DNA of 64,000 nt from CAZXWN01 sp964644695 [NCBI: uncultured bacterium] (GCA_964644695.1 CAZXWN010000010.1:1-64000), one strand, 5' to 3'. Shown: positions 8,131-17,419, numbered from the stretch's first letter. The notes: generated by a model not told the origin, from the letters alone. Program-made: numbers and translations.

Positions 8131-8256
8131 GTAACCTCTGGACTTGCAGATCCTGAAGGTACAAATGTCTTCGTAAAACGAGTTCCGCGAACAAAAGGGA
8201 AAAATAAAGACGCAGAAGATGCCTGTGGTTTTAAGCTTTACACACATAACTTTTAA
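8131..8256 (+). pseudogene. Orphan C-terminal tail, likely relic of a second Rhs-type gene
   Basis: An open frame without a start codon reads VTSGLADPEGTN ... DACGFKLYTHNF and stops at TAA 8254-8256, directly abutting the GGAGG site of the next gene. It sits behind a copy of the Rhs gene leader, so promoter and tail of an older locus seem to remain after loss of the body. The family of the tail is not recognised. It is too short for confident coding assignment. Confidence 0.4.
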
Positions 8257-8290
8257 TGGAGGAACAATATGAAGAAATATATATTTCGTT

Positions 8291-9052
8291 TTGATATGTT
8301 TAATGATTGTTGGGTGTTCAAAAGAGGACCGTGTAGCATCTTCAATATATGATAAAGCTAAAAAGTTAGAAAGCTTAGAAAGAAGAGAAGAAGCTTATGT
8401 CTTATATAAGGTGATATGTATAAAATACCCGGATGAAATTATATGTAGAGATGCTCTTAGGAACATCTCTACATATATCCAAGATAAGGATAGCGAGTTC
8501 ATCTTTGATTTAGCCACTACGATGGAACCTTTATATGAAAAAGGAAAATATACTTCTGATAAAAGATATATGACGTTTATTGCAAATACATACTCAAAAG
8601 CGTCATGTTATCCAAAGGCGATGGCGTGGTATCGGAAAGTCTTAACAAAGTTTCCTGACTTCACTGATGCAAGTTTTGCCTTAGCCCTGACTTATGCTGA
8701 CCAAGAAGAATATGGGGAAAGTACGACCTTATTATTAAAAATAATTGAAAAGAATAGAAAAGATGAACTTTATTACAAGTCGTTGCTAAATCTGGGTGAC
8801 TATAATACTATTTTACGAAACTATGCTGTTGCTGAGAAATATTTGAATGAAGTAATGAATGATTGTAAATATGATGAAATGCGAGCTATCGCCATGTTAT
8901 ACAAGTCAAATATTAAAAATAAACAAGGTGACTTTTCTAAAGAAAGTGAATTACAGAAAAAAATAATAGATATGTATCCCGATACAGTTGCCTCGAATGT
9001 TGTTAAGTCAAAGATTGATAAAAAAAAGAATCCTCGTATTAAATATACTTAA
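8291..9052 (+). CDS. TPR lipoprotein, signal peptide disrupted by a one-base shift
   Basis: The protein carries TPR-like helices (AYVLYKVICIKYPDE, AMAWYRKVLTKFPDF), like the BamD/YbgF group, and is Lys-rich. The open frame begins at TTG 8291, which has no ribosome site. A good GGAGG site (8258-8262) instead serves ATG 8269 in another frame. Removing one T from the run at 8289-8292 joins them and gives a lipoprotein signal ending in LMIVGC, with Cys as lipid anchor. The gene is therefore probably 8269-9052 with a homopolymer frameshift, or a sequencing error. It may work with the Rhs locus, whose N-terminal part is also TPR. Confidence 0.7.
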   Translation: MICLMIVGCSKEDRVASSIYDKAKKLESLERREEAYVLYKVICIKYPDEIICRDALRNISTYIQDKDSEFIFDLATTMEPLYEKGKYTSDKRYMTFIANTYSKASCYPKAMAWYRKVLTKFPDFTDASFALALTYADQEEYGESTTLLLKIIEKNRKDELYYKSLLNLGDYNTILRNYAVAEKYLNEVMNDCKYDEMRAIAMLYKSNIKNKQGDFSKESELQKKIIDMYPDTVASNVVKSKIDKKKNPRIKYT

Positions 9053-9381
9053 GAATCTGAAGTGTTTTTCACGAATGCAATAAATATTCACCTCCCTGCA
9101 TCAGAAATTTAAAGCAGGGAGCGAGAATATTCTTTTGTCCCGTCGGATTACATTCCTCTGTGCCTAAGGTGTTAGGTTGTATAGAAAAATAGAGTCTTAT
9201 CGTTTGTCGTTCTGGTATTTTTATTGATTTTTTCATCTTGTTAAAACTCCCCGCCTTTTTTCCCTGACCCTTTATCCCATAATATCCAAACAATCTTTCA
9301 TGACTATGCCTGGATACCCTTTAAAGGTGTGTGACGGAACAGTTGAGATTACAGAGTTTACTTCCGTATCAAAAATATTTA
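9053..9381. other. Gene-free stretch with a hairpin and repeat fragment
   Basis: An inverted repeat CTCCCTGC / GCAGGGAG (9092-9099 and 9114-9121) has no following T-run, so it is not a clear terminator. A fragment of the hairpin repeat family (CTCCCCGCCTTTT) lies at 9247-9259. No gene is supported here. Confidence 0.5.
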
Positions 9382-9444
9382 TTGACAGCCACAGGGGAAA
9401 GGTTTAATCTATAAAAATATTCGATAATCGAAATATTCGATATT
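9382..9444 (+). promoter_or_regulatory. marR promoter with overlapping operator
   Basis: TTGACA (9382-9387), a 17-base spacer and TAATCT (9405-9410) form a strong promoter. Directly downstream, over the expected transcription start, lies an inverted repeat AATATTCGA / TCGAAATATT (9416-9437) and a second TATTCGATA (9434-9442) in direct repeat with the first (9418-9426). This layout fits autorepression by the MarR protein encoded next. Confidence 0.7.
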
Positions 9445-9469
9445 GATGAAATATTTGAGGTTTGAAACA

Positions 9470-9955
9470 ATGAAGCCCATAAACAAAAAAGCGCAGGAAA
9501 TGACCGGACTGCTGGACTGGATTATGCAAAATCTGGGTCCGGAACAGGATCCTCCAGAAGAAGATGTTTCCCTCTCCCATACGGAAATCCGTGTGTTGGA
9601 TGCTCTGGGAACTCAGGGGTCCTTACCCATGGGTCAGCTGGCAGAGATTGTCGGTTTGGCTGTGAGTAGTGCGACGGCTGCTGCCGACCGGATGATTCTA
9701 AAAGGATTGGTGATGCGTCACCGTTCTGAGGAAGACCGCCGGATCGTGTATGTATCTCTGGCCGAAAACGGGAAGCGTTTCTATAAACACATGCTGGAAG
9801 GTCGTATGAAAATGTCTCAGACCATCCTGAATGGTTTATCGGAACCGGACCAGGAACGAATGATTAAACTGTTTCGGAAGGTCGTGACTCACTACCAGAA
9901 TGATAATAAAATCGAAAGGAAACCGAAATTATCAGGAACAACCGACGACGCATGA
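9470..9955 (+). CDS. MarR-family transcriptional regulator
   Basis: 161-residue winged-helix regulator. Typical MarR features are LSHTEIRVLDAL, MGQLAEIVGLAVSSATAAADRM (recognition helix) and the wing SEEDRRIVYVSLAENG. ATG 9470 is preferred over TTG 9443 or ATG 9446 because GAGG lies at 9457-9460 and the earlier codons overlap the operator. It heads the efflux gene cluster (TolC, MacA, ABC), so it probably represses its own gene and that cluster until a ligand binds. The ligand is unknown. Confidence 0.88.
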   Translation: MKPINKKAQEMTGLLDWIMQNLGPEQDPPEEDVSLSHTEIRVLDALGTQGSLPMGQLAEIVGLAVSSATAAADRMILKGLVMRHRSEEDRRIVYVSLAENGKRFYKHMLEGRMKMSQTILNGLSEPDQERMIKLFRKVVTHYQNDNKIERKPKLSGTTDDA

Positions 9956-10039
9956 TCGTCTTATAAGTGAGGCGGTCTCTGGAATAACGAATTACTCTTT
10001 GCTACCAAAGAAACCAATACAAGTCTAAAGGTGAACACA

Positions 10040-11308
10040 ATGAATCGAAGGATTCCCATAAAAATGAGGTTTGGACTCTTGATTGCGACCGGACTTCTGA
10101 TGGCCACCGGGTGGGCAGATACAACCTCCCGCCTGGGCATGGAAGACGCGGTGTCCACGGCCCTGGCAAAGCATCCCACTTTGGTCCAGTACCAGGAAGC
10201 TATCAAACAAGCTAAATACCAGCTGGTCATGCAGAAGTCTGTCTATCTGCCCCAGGTGGATGTCAAAGCACAATACAGCAAGGGCAAAACAGAGGATTAT
10301 CCCAGTGAAGATTCTTACACGGGATATGTAACCGGAACACAATTTCTATTCGACTTTGGAAAAACTCCGGCGCTCGTAAAACAATATGCAAAAGCAGTTG
10401 ATGAGAAGAAACTCGCTTTAACGGCCGCAGAGATAGACATTATCTATAATGTGAAAGCTGCCTATCTGAATGCGCTGAAAGCAAAACAACAACTGGATAT
10501 TGCCAAAGAAACAAAAGAAAGCGCCAAACTTCACTTAAAACTCGCCATGGGATTTTATGAAGTGGGTAAAGTCGCCAGACTCGATGTGTCCAAGGCGGAA
10601 GTGGAAGTCGCTAATGCGGAACTGGCGCTGGTAACGGCCGAAAATGATTATCGACTGGCGCAAACATCACTCATCAATACCATGGGGCTGGATGTTTCCC
10701 AGCAGCAGACCCTTGAACTGGTAGATACCCAGTATCAAAAAGAAGCGACTCCGGTGGGAACTCTTTTAGAAGAAGCCGTCAATAACCGTCCGGATTACAA
10801 AGCCTATAAAGTGAAACGGGAAGAATATAAAGCCGCCATTTTGGAAGCCCGGCTGGGTCATGTCCCCACTGTTTCAATGTTTGTTACAGGTTACAGTACA
10901 GGAAACGGTTTTCCCTTAACGGAAAGCGGTACTGCGGGAGTTGGTGTTGAGATGCCCCTGTTTAATGGATTCCAGACAGAAGCTAATTTACGGAGAGTTC
11001 AATCCGGCGCTAAAGGGTTGCAAGCTGAAGAAAAGAAAGCCCTGCAGGATTTACAGCTTGAAGTGACCAACTATTACCTGTTGATTCAAAGTGAACAGGA
11101 GAAAATAGTGGCGGCGGACAAGCTGGTAAAACAGGCGGAAGAATCTTTGAAGTTGGCAACAGGCCGCTATGAAAATGGTTTAGGAACCATGCTGGATGTG
11201 ACCGATGCGCAAGTGTCCTATACAGATGCTCGTGTCAGTCTGGCCCAAGTGATCTATGACTATCAAATTGACTGTGCCCGGCTTTACAAAGCGTTGGGCA
11301 GGAAATAA
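10040..11308 (+). CDS. TolC-family outer membrane efflux channel
   Basis: 422 residues with a signal peptide (about 1-26, ending GWA) and two outer membrane efflux (OEP) repeats: long helices with AKQQLDIAKETKESAKL and a second set near the end (SLKLATGRYENGLGTMLDVTDAQ, a hallmark of the family). ATG 10040 follows an AAAGG site with eight bases spacing; an upstream GTG (10031) is less likely. It forms the outer membrane exit of a MacA-MacB type pump with the genes that follow. The substrate is unknown. Confidence 0.9.
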   Translation: MNRRIPIKMRFGLLIATGLLMATGWADTTSRLGMEDAVSTALAKHPTLVQYQEAIKQAKYQLVMQKSVYLPQVDVKAQYSKGKTEDYPSEDSYTGYVTGTQFLFDFGKTPALVKQYAKAVDEKKLALTAAEIDIIYNVKAAYLNALKAKQQLDIAKETKESAKLHLKLAMGFYEVGKVARLDVSKAEVEVANAELALVTAENDYRLAQTSLINTMGLDVSQQQTLELVDTQYQKEATPVGTLLEEAVNNRPDYKAYKVKREEYKAAILEARLGHVPTVSMFVTGYSTGNGFPLTESGTAGVGVEMPLFNGFQTEANLRRVQSGAKGLQAEEKKALQDLQLEVTNYYLLIQSEQEKIVAADKLVKQAEESLKLATGRYENGLGTMLDVTDAQVSYTDARVSLAQVIYDYQIDCARLYKALGRK

Positions 11309-11326
11309 CGAGAGGGATAACAAATC

Positions 11327-12751
11327 ATGAAAAAACAAATGAAATGGAAAGCCTTAATTATTATTGCCATCGTGGCCATTGTGGCCTTGATACTGGGTGT
11401 TACCTACTTTAGTTCATCGAAAAAGGTCCAGGGATTCCGGACTCAAACTGTTGAAAAAGGCAGTTTGGAAAAGATGGTAACAGCGACCGGGACTCTGGAA
11501 GCGGTCACTCAAATTGAAGTCGGTTCTCAAATTTCCGGGACCATACAAAGTATCTATGTGGATTATAACAGCAAGGTAAAAAAAGGACAGTTGATTGCAC
11601 AAATTGACCCTCGTAATTATGAGAGCCAGTTATTGCAGGCAAAAGCCAGCCTGGAAGCCGCCAAAGCCGATGTGAAAAGTGCGGAGGCCTCCTTGGCCAG
11701 TGCAAAGGCTAACTATTCTAAGACAGAAGCCACTATCGCCAGTGCAAAAGCCAATGCCGTTAAAGCTAAATCTTTAATGGAAAACTCCCGGCGGAATTAT
11801 GATCGGTATAAACAGCTTCGTCTGAAAGAACTTATTTCTCAGAGTGAACTGGAAGACGCCGCAACGGATTATGAAAGTGCGCGTTCTGTGTATGATTCCG
11901 CGGAAGCAGACATTAATTCCGCCAAAGCATCCCTGGAAGCTGCGAAGGCCACCATTGCCTCTGCCGAAACACAAATATTAACAGCAAAGGCAGCCCAGGC
12001 CCGAAGCCAGGAATCCGTGAGTCAGGCCGCATTGAATTTGAGTTATACCCGAATCGTAGCGCCGGTCAATGGTACAGTTATTTCCAAGGAAGTGGAAGTG
12101 GGCCAGACCGTAGCAGCCAGCTTATCCGCACCGGTATTATTTGTTATTGCTGAAGACCTTGCCAAAATGCAGGTCGTCGCAAACATTGATGAAGCGGATG
12201 TCGGACAGGTCAAAGAAGGACAGAAGGCATCATTTACCGTTGATGCTTATCCGGATCAGGAATTTAAGGGCATCGTGAAACAAGTCCGGACGGAACCTGT
12301 GACCCAGTCAAATGTTGTGACCTATGAAGGTTTGATTCTGGTGGATAATCCGAATCTGGAACTCAAACCCGGCATGACAGCGAACATCTCCTTCGTAGTC
12401 GATGAAAGAACCGATACATTAACCGTCCCAAATGCGGCACTGCGATTCAAAATGGAAGATGCAGCCAGTTCTTCTATAAAGAAAACAACAGGGTCCAGTG
12501 CGTCAGCCAAGCTGAATACAAGCCGTGTCTATGTTTTGGACAAAGAAGGAAAGGCCAGCCCCGTTGAAATAACCACCGGTATTACGGATGGCAGTTCCAC
12601 CGAAGTATTGTCGGGTGATTTGAAGGAAGGCGATGAGGTCATTATGGGTTACGCCACTCCGGATATAACGGGAACCAGTTCACCCTTTAATCCTTTCAGC
12701 AATATGAAAAAACGAGACCAGTCAAACAAGAGTTCGACTCAAGGAAAATAA
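11327..12751 (+). CDS. macA: MacA-type periplasmic adaptor (HlyD family)
   Basis: 474 residues. An N-terminal membrane anchor (about 8-27) is followed by the lipoyl half-motif (VGSQISGTIQSIYVDYNSKVKKGQ), a long Ala/Ser-rich coiled-coil hairpin (about 100-235, roughly twice the usual repeat density of SAKA units), the second lipoyl half (IVAPVNGTVISKEVEVGQTV) and beta-barrel domains. A Ser/Thr-rich, hydrophilic C-terminal tail is unusual. It bridges the inner membrane ABC transporter and the TolC channel. Eighteen bases separate it from the channel gene and one base from the ATPase, so all are one operon. Confidence 0.9.
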   Translation: MKKQMKWKALIIIAIVAIVALILGVTYFSSSKKVQGFRTQTVEKGSLEKMVTATGTLEAVTQIEVGSQISGTIQSIYVDYNSKVKKGQLIAQIDPRNYESQLLQAKASLEAAKADVKSAEASLASAKANYSKTEATIASAKANAVKAKSLMENSRRNYDRYKQLRLKELISQSELEDAATDYESARSVYDSAEADINSAKASLEAAKATIASAETQILTAKAAQARSQESVSQAALNLSYTRIVAPVNGTVISKEVEVGQTVAASLSAPVLFVIAEDLAKMQVVANIDEADVGQVKEGQKASFTVDAYPDQEFKGIVKQVRTEPVTQSNVVTYEGLILVDNPNLELKPGMTANISFVVDERTDTLTVPNAALRFKMEDAASSSIKKTTGSSASAKLNTSRVYVLDKEGKASPVEITTGITDGSSTEVLSGDLKEGDEVIMGYATPDITGTSSPFNPFSNMKKRDQSNKSSTQGK

Positions 12752-12752
12752 C

Positions 12753-13526
12753 ATGGCACCTATCATCCATGTAGAGAACTTAACGAAGATATACCGAATG
12801 GGCGATGTGGAAGTCCATGCCTTACGGAAGGTGTCTGCCGATGTAGAACCGGGTGAGTTTGTTGCCATCATGGGCGCCTCAGGTTCCGGAAAATCTACCT
12901 TCATGAATATATTAGGTTGCCTGGATACGCCTACTTCCGGTCAGTATCATTTAGATGGCAAAGATGTTTCCACACTGAGCCGGGACGAATTGGCGGCCAT
13001 TCGAAATCGGAAAATGGGTTTTATTTTCCAACAATTTAATCTGTTGACCCGGACAACCGCTCTGGAAAATGTGGAACTTCCCATGATGTATAACAATACC
13101 TCCAATCGGGAGCGTGAGGAAAAAGCACTGGAAGCGTTGCGAATTGTAGGCCTTGCAGACCGGGCTCATCATTATTCCAATCAACTCTCCGGTGGACAGC
13201 AGCAGCGTGTAGCCATTGCCCGCGCTCTGGTAAATAATCCGTCCATTATTCTGGCCGATGAACCGACAGGAAATCTGGATTCCAGAACCAGTGTGGAAGT
13301 GATGGAAATTCTGCAACGGCTGAATCAGGACAAGGGAATTACTATTGTCATGGTCACCCATGAGAAAGATATCGCTCAATTCACTCAGCGGAATGTGTTC
13401 TTCCGTGATGGAAAGATATTGTTTGACCGTGAAGTCGAAGACCGGTTGGATGCGCAACAGGTGTTGGCAACCATCCCTGAGACTTTGGAAGAAGAATTAT
13501 TGGAGAACGGTAAGGAGACAAAATGA
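12753..13526 (+). CDS. MacB/LolD-type ABC ATPase
   Basis: 257-residue ATP-binding subunit. Walker [11 protein letters not shown]-loop FQQFNLL, signature LSGGQQQR, Walker [13 protein letters not shown] and the switch His (VMVTHEKD) are all present. In E. coli MacB this domain is fused to the permease; here it is separate, as in LolCDE and Gram-positive relatives. Its stop overlaps the start of the permease (ATGA), so the two are made together. It should power the pump in the inner membrane, and may also serve the second permease gene downstream. Confidence 0.93.
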   Translation: MAPIIHVENLTKIYRMGDVEVHALRKVSADVEPGEFVAIMGASGSGKSTFMNILGCLDTPTSGQYHLDGKDVSTLSRDELAAIRNRKMGFIFQQFNLLTRTTALENVELPMMYNNTSNREREEKALEALRIVGLADRAHHYSNQLSGGQQQRVAIARALVNNPSIILADEPTGNLDSRTSVEVMEILQRLNQDKGITIVMVTHEKDIAQFTQRNVFFRDGKILFDREVEDRLDAQQVLATIPETLEEELLENGKETK

Positions 13527-14740
13527 ACCTCCTGTTTACAATGAAAACAGCCTTTATGGCTTTACTGCGAAATCGTCTTCGTTCTGGCTTAACGATGCTG
13601 GGTATCATCATCGGCATTTCATCGGTCATTGTCATGATCAGTGTCGGACAGGGAGCCAAGGCGTCTATTGAGAACCAGATAAAAAGTATGGGTACGAATA
13701 TGCTCATGGTCATGTCGGGGAGTATGAAGTCCATGGGTCAACGACAGGCCGCGGGTTCCAGCCAGACAATGACCCCGGAAGATGTGGAAGCCATCCTTAA
13801 AGAATGTCCGGCTGTTTTGAATGCAACCCCCAATGTGTCGTCCAGTGGTTCTTTAGTTTACGGCAATGCAAACTGGACTTCGTCTCTTTTGGGTGTTTCT
13901 CCAGACTATTTCATTATCCGTGACTGGCAAACCTCCTCCGGTACTGTGTTTACGGAATCAGATGTAAATGGCGCAAACAAAGTTTGTGTATTAGGCACAG
14001 AAGTTGTGGCTAATCTTTTCCCCAATGAAGACCCTATTGGAAAAATGATTCGTATCAAAGGAATCCCTTTTAAAGTCGTGGGTGTCATGGTCTCCAAAGG
14101 TCAGGCGGCGATGGGACCCAATCAAGATGATACAGTCATTATTCCTTACACCACCTTGATGAAAAGAATCTTGAACCAGACAAACATCTCTGGCATTATG
14201 GTGTCGGCCGTATCACAGGACCAAATCGCAGATGCAAAAGAACAGATAACGGAACTCCTTCGTACTCGCCATCGTATTAAAAAAGGTGCTGACGATGATT
14301 TCTTTATTGGAAGTCAGACAGATATCACTAATATGGCAACCTCGACCTCGTCTATTATGACTCTGTTACTGGGTAGTGTGGCGTCTATATCACTTATCGT
14401 GGGTGGTATCGGCATCATGAATATCATGCTGGTCTCGGTCCGGGAACGAACCCGTGAGATTGGGATTCGCATGGCATTGGGTGCACGCTCACGCGATATC
14501 CTCCTTCAATTCATGGTGGAAGCATTCGTGCTTTCTTTGATAGGGGGGCTGGTCGGGATAATCCTCGGAGTAAGTGGTGCCATGTTGGTGTCCAAGATTG
14601 CTAAATGGAGCACCTACATCTCCTTTATATCGATAGTGTTATCTATCGGCTTTTCCAGTGCCATTGGCATCTTTTTCGGATTTTATCCCGCTCGAATGGC
14701 AGCTCAATTAAACCCGATTGAAGCTTTGCGGTTTGAATAA
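13523..14740 (+). CDS. MacB-type (FtsX-like) permease 1
   Basis: 405 residues: one N-terminal helix (LTMLGIIIGISSVIVMISVG), a large periplasmic MacB_PCD domain (about 45-240, with motifs NANWTSSLLGVSPDYF and LGTEVVANLF), and three C-terminal helices of the FtsX type (SISLIVGGIGIMNIMLVSV, then RTREIGIRMALGA). Start overlaps the ATPase stop. It is 60-70 percent similar by eye to the next permease gene. It forms a mechanotransmission pump with the ATPase, adaptor and TolC. Confidence 0.9.
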   Translation: MNLLFTMKTAFMALLRNRLRSGLTMLGIIIGISSVIVMISVGQGAKASIENQIKSMGTNMLMVMSGSMKSMGQRQAAGSSQTMTPEDVEAILKECPAVLNATPNVSSSGSLVYGNANWTSSLLGVSPDYFIIRDWQTSSGTVFTESDVNGANKVCVLGTEVVANLFPNEDPIGKMIRIKGIPFKVVGVMVSKGQAAMGPNQDDTVIIPYTTLMKRILNQTNISGIMVSAVSQDQIADAKEQITELLRTRHRIKKGADDDFFIGSQTDITNMATSTSSIMTLLLGSVASISLIVGGIGIMNIMLVSVRERTREIGIRMALGARSRDILLQFMVEAFVLSLIGGLVGIILGVSGAMLVSKIAKWSTYISFISIVLSIGFSSAIGIFFGFYPARMAAQLNPIEALRFE

Positions 14741-14764
14741 CTAAACAATAAAATGAAAACATTG

Positions 14765-14797
14765 AAACTCCTTAAGGATGACTTGAGGAGTTTTTTT
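14765..14797 (+). terminator. Intrinsic terminator after permease 1
   Basis: AAACTCCT (14765-14772) pairs with AGGAGTTT (14786-14793), followed by a seven-base T-run. It separates the first four pump genes from permease 2, which therefore probably has its own promoter or depends on readthrough. Confidence 0.85.
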
Positions 14798-14936
14798 GTT
14801 TCATAGGATAATTTGTAATACTGCAGGGAAGTTGAAAATAGAATAAAATAGACAAACCATTCTATATATATTGAAATTTGAATGGGAAGCCTGATTAATT
14901 CTCCGAGATATATGGACAAAAAGGAATAAAGTACTC

Positions 14937-16154
14937 GTGAAATTAATGTTTACACTTAGAACGGCCTTTATTGATTTACAGCGGAATCGGTTGCGTTCGT
15001 CCTTGACCATGTTGGGTATTGTGATTGGTGTGGCCGCTGTGATTATTATGGTTAGTGTGGGGCAGGGTGCCAAGACCGCTGTGGAAAACCAAATTGCCAG
15101 TCTGGGTACAAACGTTATATTTGTTGGCTCCGGAAGCGTAACCGCCGGCGGTCAAAGACAGGGTTTCGGGACTACGCAGACACTGACTGTTGAAGACGCT
15201 GAAGTAATTAATAGAGAATGTTCTGCCGTGATGCAGGCGACCCCCGGATTATCAGCCGGTGCCGGGTTGGTATATAACAATCAGAACTGGAGTGCCAGTA
15301 TGATTGGGGTGGCACCCGCTTATTTTGTGATTCGGGATTTGAAGTTAAGCAGCGGGACTTACTTTACGGAGGCCGACTTAACGGGTTCAGCAAAGGTTTG
15401 TGTCCTTGGCTCAGAGGTTGCTGACCACCTGTTTTTAGGGGAAGACCCTGTTGGTAAAACGATTCGAGTAAAAAAAGTCCCCTTCAAAGTGTTGGGTGTA
15501 CTCGAAGCCAAAGGACAAACCGCACTGGGTCAGAATCTCGATGATACCCTTTATCTGCCTTATACAACGGTAATGAAACGCTTGTTGAACAGAACTTATG
15601 TCCAGTTTATTTTGGTGTCAGCGATGTCCCAGGACCAAATCCCGGAAGCTAAGATGCAGATGACGGATTTATTAAGACAAAGGCATCGTATCGGGCCCCA
15701 TGATGACGATGACTTCTATATGACGGATCAGAAAGATTATTCAGCCATTGCTACCGCGACTTCGATGATTTTGACAGTCCTTTTGGGTAGTGTGGCGTCC
15801 ATATCCCTCATCGTAGGCGGTATCGGCATCATGAACATCATGCTGGTGTCGGTTCGGGAACGAACCCGTGAAATTGGGATTCGCATGGCGGTGGGAGCTC
15901 GTGGTGGAGATGTCTTACGCCAGTTCTTAACCGAATCCATCGTATTATCAGGTGTGGGCGGCACTGTTGGTGTCTTACTGGGAATTGGATTTTCATATCT
16001 GATATCAGCGTTATTTGGTTTGGTGACCTATGTATCACCCTGGTCTGTTCTGTTAGCCTTTGGTTCTTCCAGTGCGATTGGTGTGTTTTTCGGTTATTAT
16101 CCCGCATTGACGGCCAGCCGCTTGAATCCCATTGATGCTCTTCGATACGAATAA
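14937..16154 (+). CDS. MacB-type (FtsX-like) permease 2
   Basis: 405 residues with the same plan as permease 1: N-terminal helix, periplasmic domain, three C-terminal helices, and the same conserved block around GGIGIMNIMLVSVRERTREIGIRMA. GTG 14937 aligns with the paralogue's start, and AAGGA lies at 14921-14925. No ATPase gene accompanies it; the upstream ATPase is the obvious candidate partner. It lies 196 bases after permease 1, beyond a terminator. It probably arose by duplication; sequence differences concentrate in the periplasmic part, which suggests a different substrate or partner. Confidence 0.88.
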   Translation: MKLMFTLRTAFIDLQRNRLRSSLTMLGIVIGVAAVIIMVSVGQGAKTAVENQIASLGTNVIFVGSGSVTAGGQRQGFGTTQTLTVEDAEVINRECSAVMQATPGLSAGAGLVYNNQNWSASMIGVAPAYFVIRDLKLSSGTYFTEADLTGSAKVCVLGSEVADHLFLGEDPVGKTIRVKKVPFKVLGVLEAKGQTALGQNLDDTLYLPYTTVMKRLLNRTYVQFILVSAMSQDQIPEAKMQMTDLLRQRHRIGPHDDDDFYMTDQKDYSAIATATSMILTVLLGSVASISLIVGGIGIMNIMLVSVRERTREIGIRMAVGARGGDVLRQFLTESIVLSGVGGTVGVLLGIGFSYLISALFGLVTYVSPWSVLLAFGSSSAIGVFFGYYPALTASRLNPIDALRYE

Positions 16155-16171
16155 TCCGTATAATTCAGACA

Positions 16172-16218
16172 TAAAAAAGCCATGCAAACTTCAGGTTGAG
16201 CCTGACGGTTGCATGGCT
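16172..16218 (-). terminator. Terminator between convergent genes
   Basis: AGCCATGCAA (16179-16188) pairs with TTGCATGGCT (16209-16218), with an inner stem TCAGG/CCTGA. The A-run at 16173-16178 becomes a T-run on the minus strand, so it terminates the minus-strand UroD-like gene; it may also serve permease 2. Confidence 0.8.
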
Positions 16219-16237
16219 TAATAATTTATGGATTAAT

Positions 16238-17332
16238 TTAGTATTTTCCGTAGAGTTCTGCCGCTTTGACCATGGCGAGGACATTTTCCCGGGGTGTCTT
16301 TTGTGGGATATCATCCCCCGACCCAAGCATATACCCTCCGCCCGGCATGCCGGCTTCAAGGCACATTTTAGCTTCGGCCATCACTTCCTCCGGTGTCCCA
16401 TTCAATAAGGTGAGTGTATTCACTCCACCCATCAAACAGACCCGGTCACCCACCCGTTTCTTGGCATCTTCGACCTTGACCCCACCCATTGGATCCAGAG
16501 GCTCAAAGCCATCCACTCCAGTATCGGCCATCATCTCAAACAAGGGTGTGGAATTACCGCAGATATGGAGATATACCTTCACTCCATACGCATGGAAGGC
16601 ATCTACCGCTCGTTTATGTAATGGCATACAGAACTCTCGATATTGTGATGGCGAAATGATGGAGCAGGATGCCCAGGCATCGCCAATATAAATGGCGTGG
16701 ACACCTGCCTCAATATAGGCTTTCCCGACCTCAATACTGATATCTGTACCAATATCCATGATTTTTTTAGCTAATTCTGGCTCTTCATACAGGTCCAACA
16801 TTCCCTGTTCGGAACCCCGCATTTCTGTCAAATAATTCATAGACTGACAGGCTGCGGACCCACTGATAAAATACTGGTCACCGTATTTTTTGACCATCTC
16901 AGCGACCGGTTGAACTTGTCCATTGTCCCAATATTCAGAGGCTTTGGGGACTCTGAGTTTATCTAAATCAGCCTCGGTTTTAATAAGGGGCTCCTGATTG
17001 ACGGGAACGGGTTGGTCATCATAGGGGATTCGGGTCACCAACTGGTCGGTCTGTTTGTTCTTGAAATAGGATTCTCCCTGATATTCAACGAGTTCCATAT
17101 TATCTCGGGCATTACTGGGCGGGATGATCCCCAGCGTAAATCCGTCAAACCCGTATCTCAACCCTTCTTGCATAATTAAATCGTTGAGTAACTGCGGATT
17201 ATGCACGACTTTTGAATAGGGAATCCCGGCGGCAAAAGCACCGTGAACTGAAGTAAATACGGGATATACCGGCACTCGGTCCGGGGTTTGGCGGGCAAAG
17301 GCTGCCATCACTCTTTCCTTGGAACTCCACAT
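16238..17332 (-). CDS. UroD-family protein (possible corrinoid methyltransferase type)
   Basis: 364 residues with the uroporphyrinogen decarboxylase fold (SSKERVMAAFARQTPDRVPVYP start; MGGVNTLTLLNGTPEEV end). HICGNSTP resembles the zinc-binding HxCGN motif of MtaA/CmuA methylcobamide:CoM methyltransferases rather than true HemE, and no haem genes are near. The ATG follows AGG (17341-17346 reversed) at good spacing. Families like this move methyl groups or act on methoxylated substrates; the exact substrate cannot be read. It is transcribed alone, divergent from purF, and ends at a strong terminator. A second, distant family member lies at 42645. Confidence 0.8.
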   Translation of the reverse strand: MWSSKERVMAAFARQTPDRVPVYPVFTSVHGAFAAGIPYSKVVHNPQLLNDLIMQEGLRYGFDGFTLGIIPPSNARDNMELVEYQGESYFKNKQTDQLVTRIPYDDQPVPVNQEPLIKTEADLDKLRVPKASEYWDNGQVQPVAEMVKKYGDQYFISGSAACQSMNYLTEMRGSEQGMLDLYEEPELAKKIMDIGTDISIEVGKAYIEAGVHAIYIGDAWASCSIISPSQYREFCMPLHKRAVDAFHAYGVKVYLHICGNSTPLFEMMADTGVDGFEPLDPMGGVKVEDAKKRVGDRVCLMGGVNTLTLLNGTPEEVMAEAKMCLEAGMPGGGYMLGSGDDIPQKTPRENVLAMVKAAELYGKY

Positions 17333-17419
17333 GAAAAATACCTCGAAATAATTAGAATTATTACAATATAACCGATTTATCTAATAGGAGTCCACTAAGC
17401 GCTAAACATCTAAATGCGA

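Noticed and set aside
9092-9121. Hairpin CTCCCTGC/GCAGGGAG as terminator of the lipoprotein gene
   Set aside because: No T-run follows on either strand, so I list it only as a hairpin.
16173-16218. Possible small RNA in the hairpin after permease 2
   Set aside because: Fits a terminator for the minus-strand gene better; no promoter in front.
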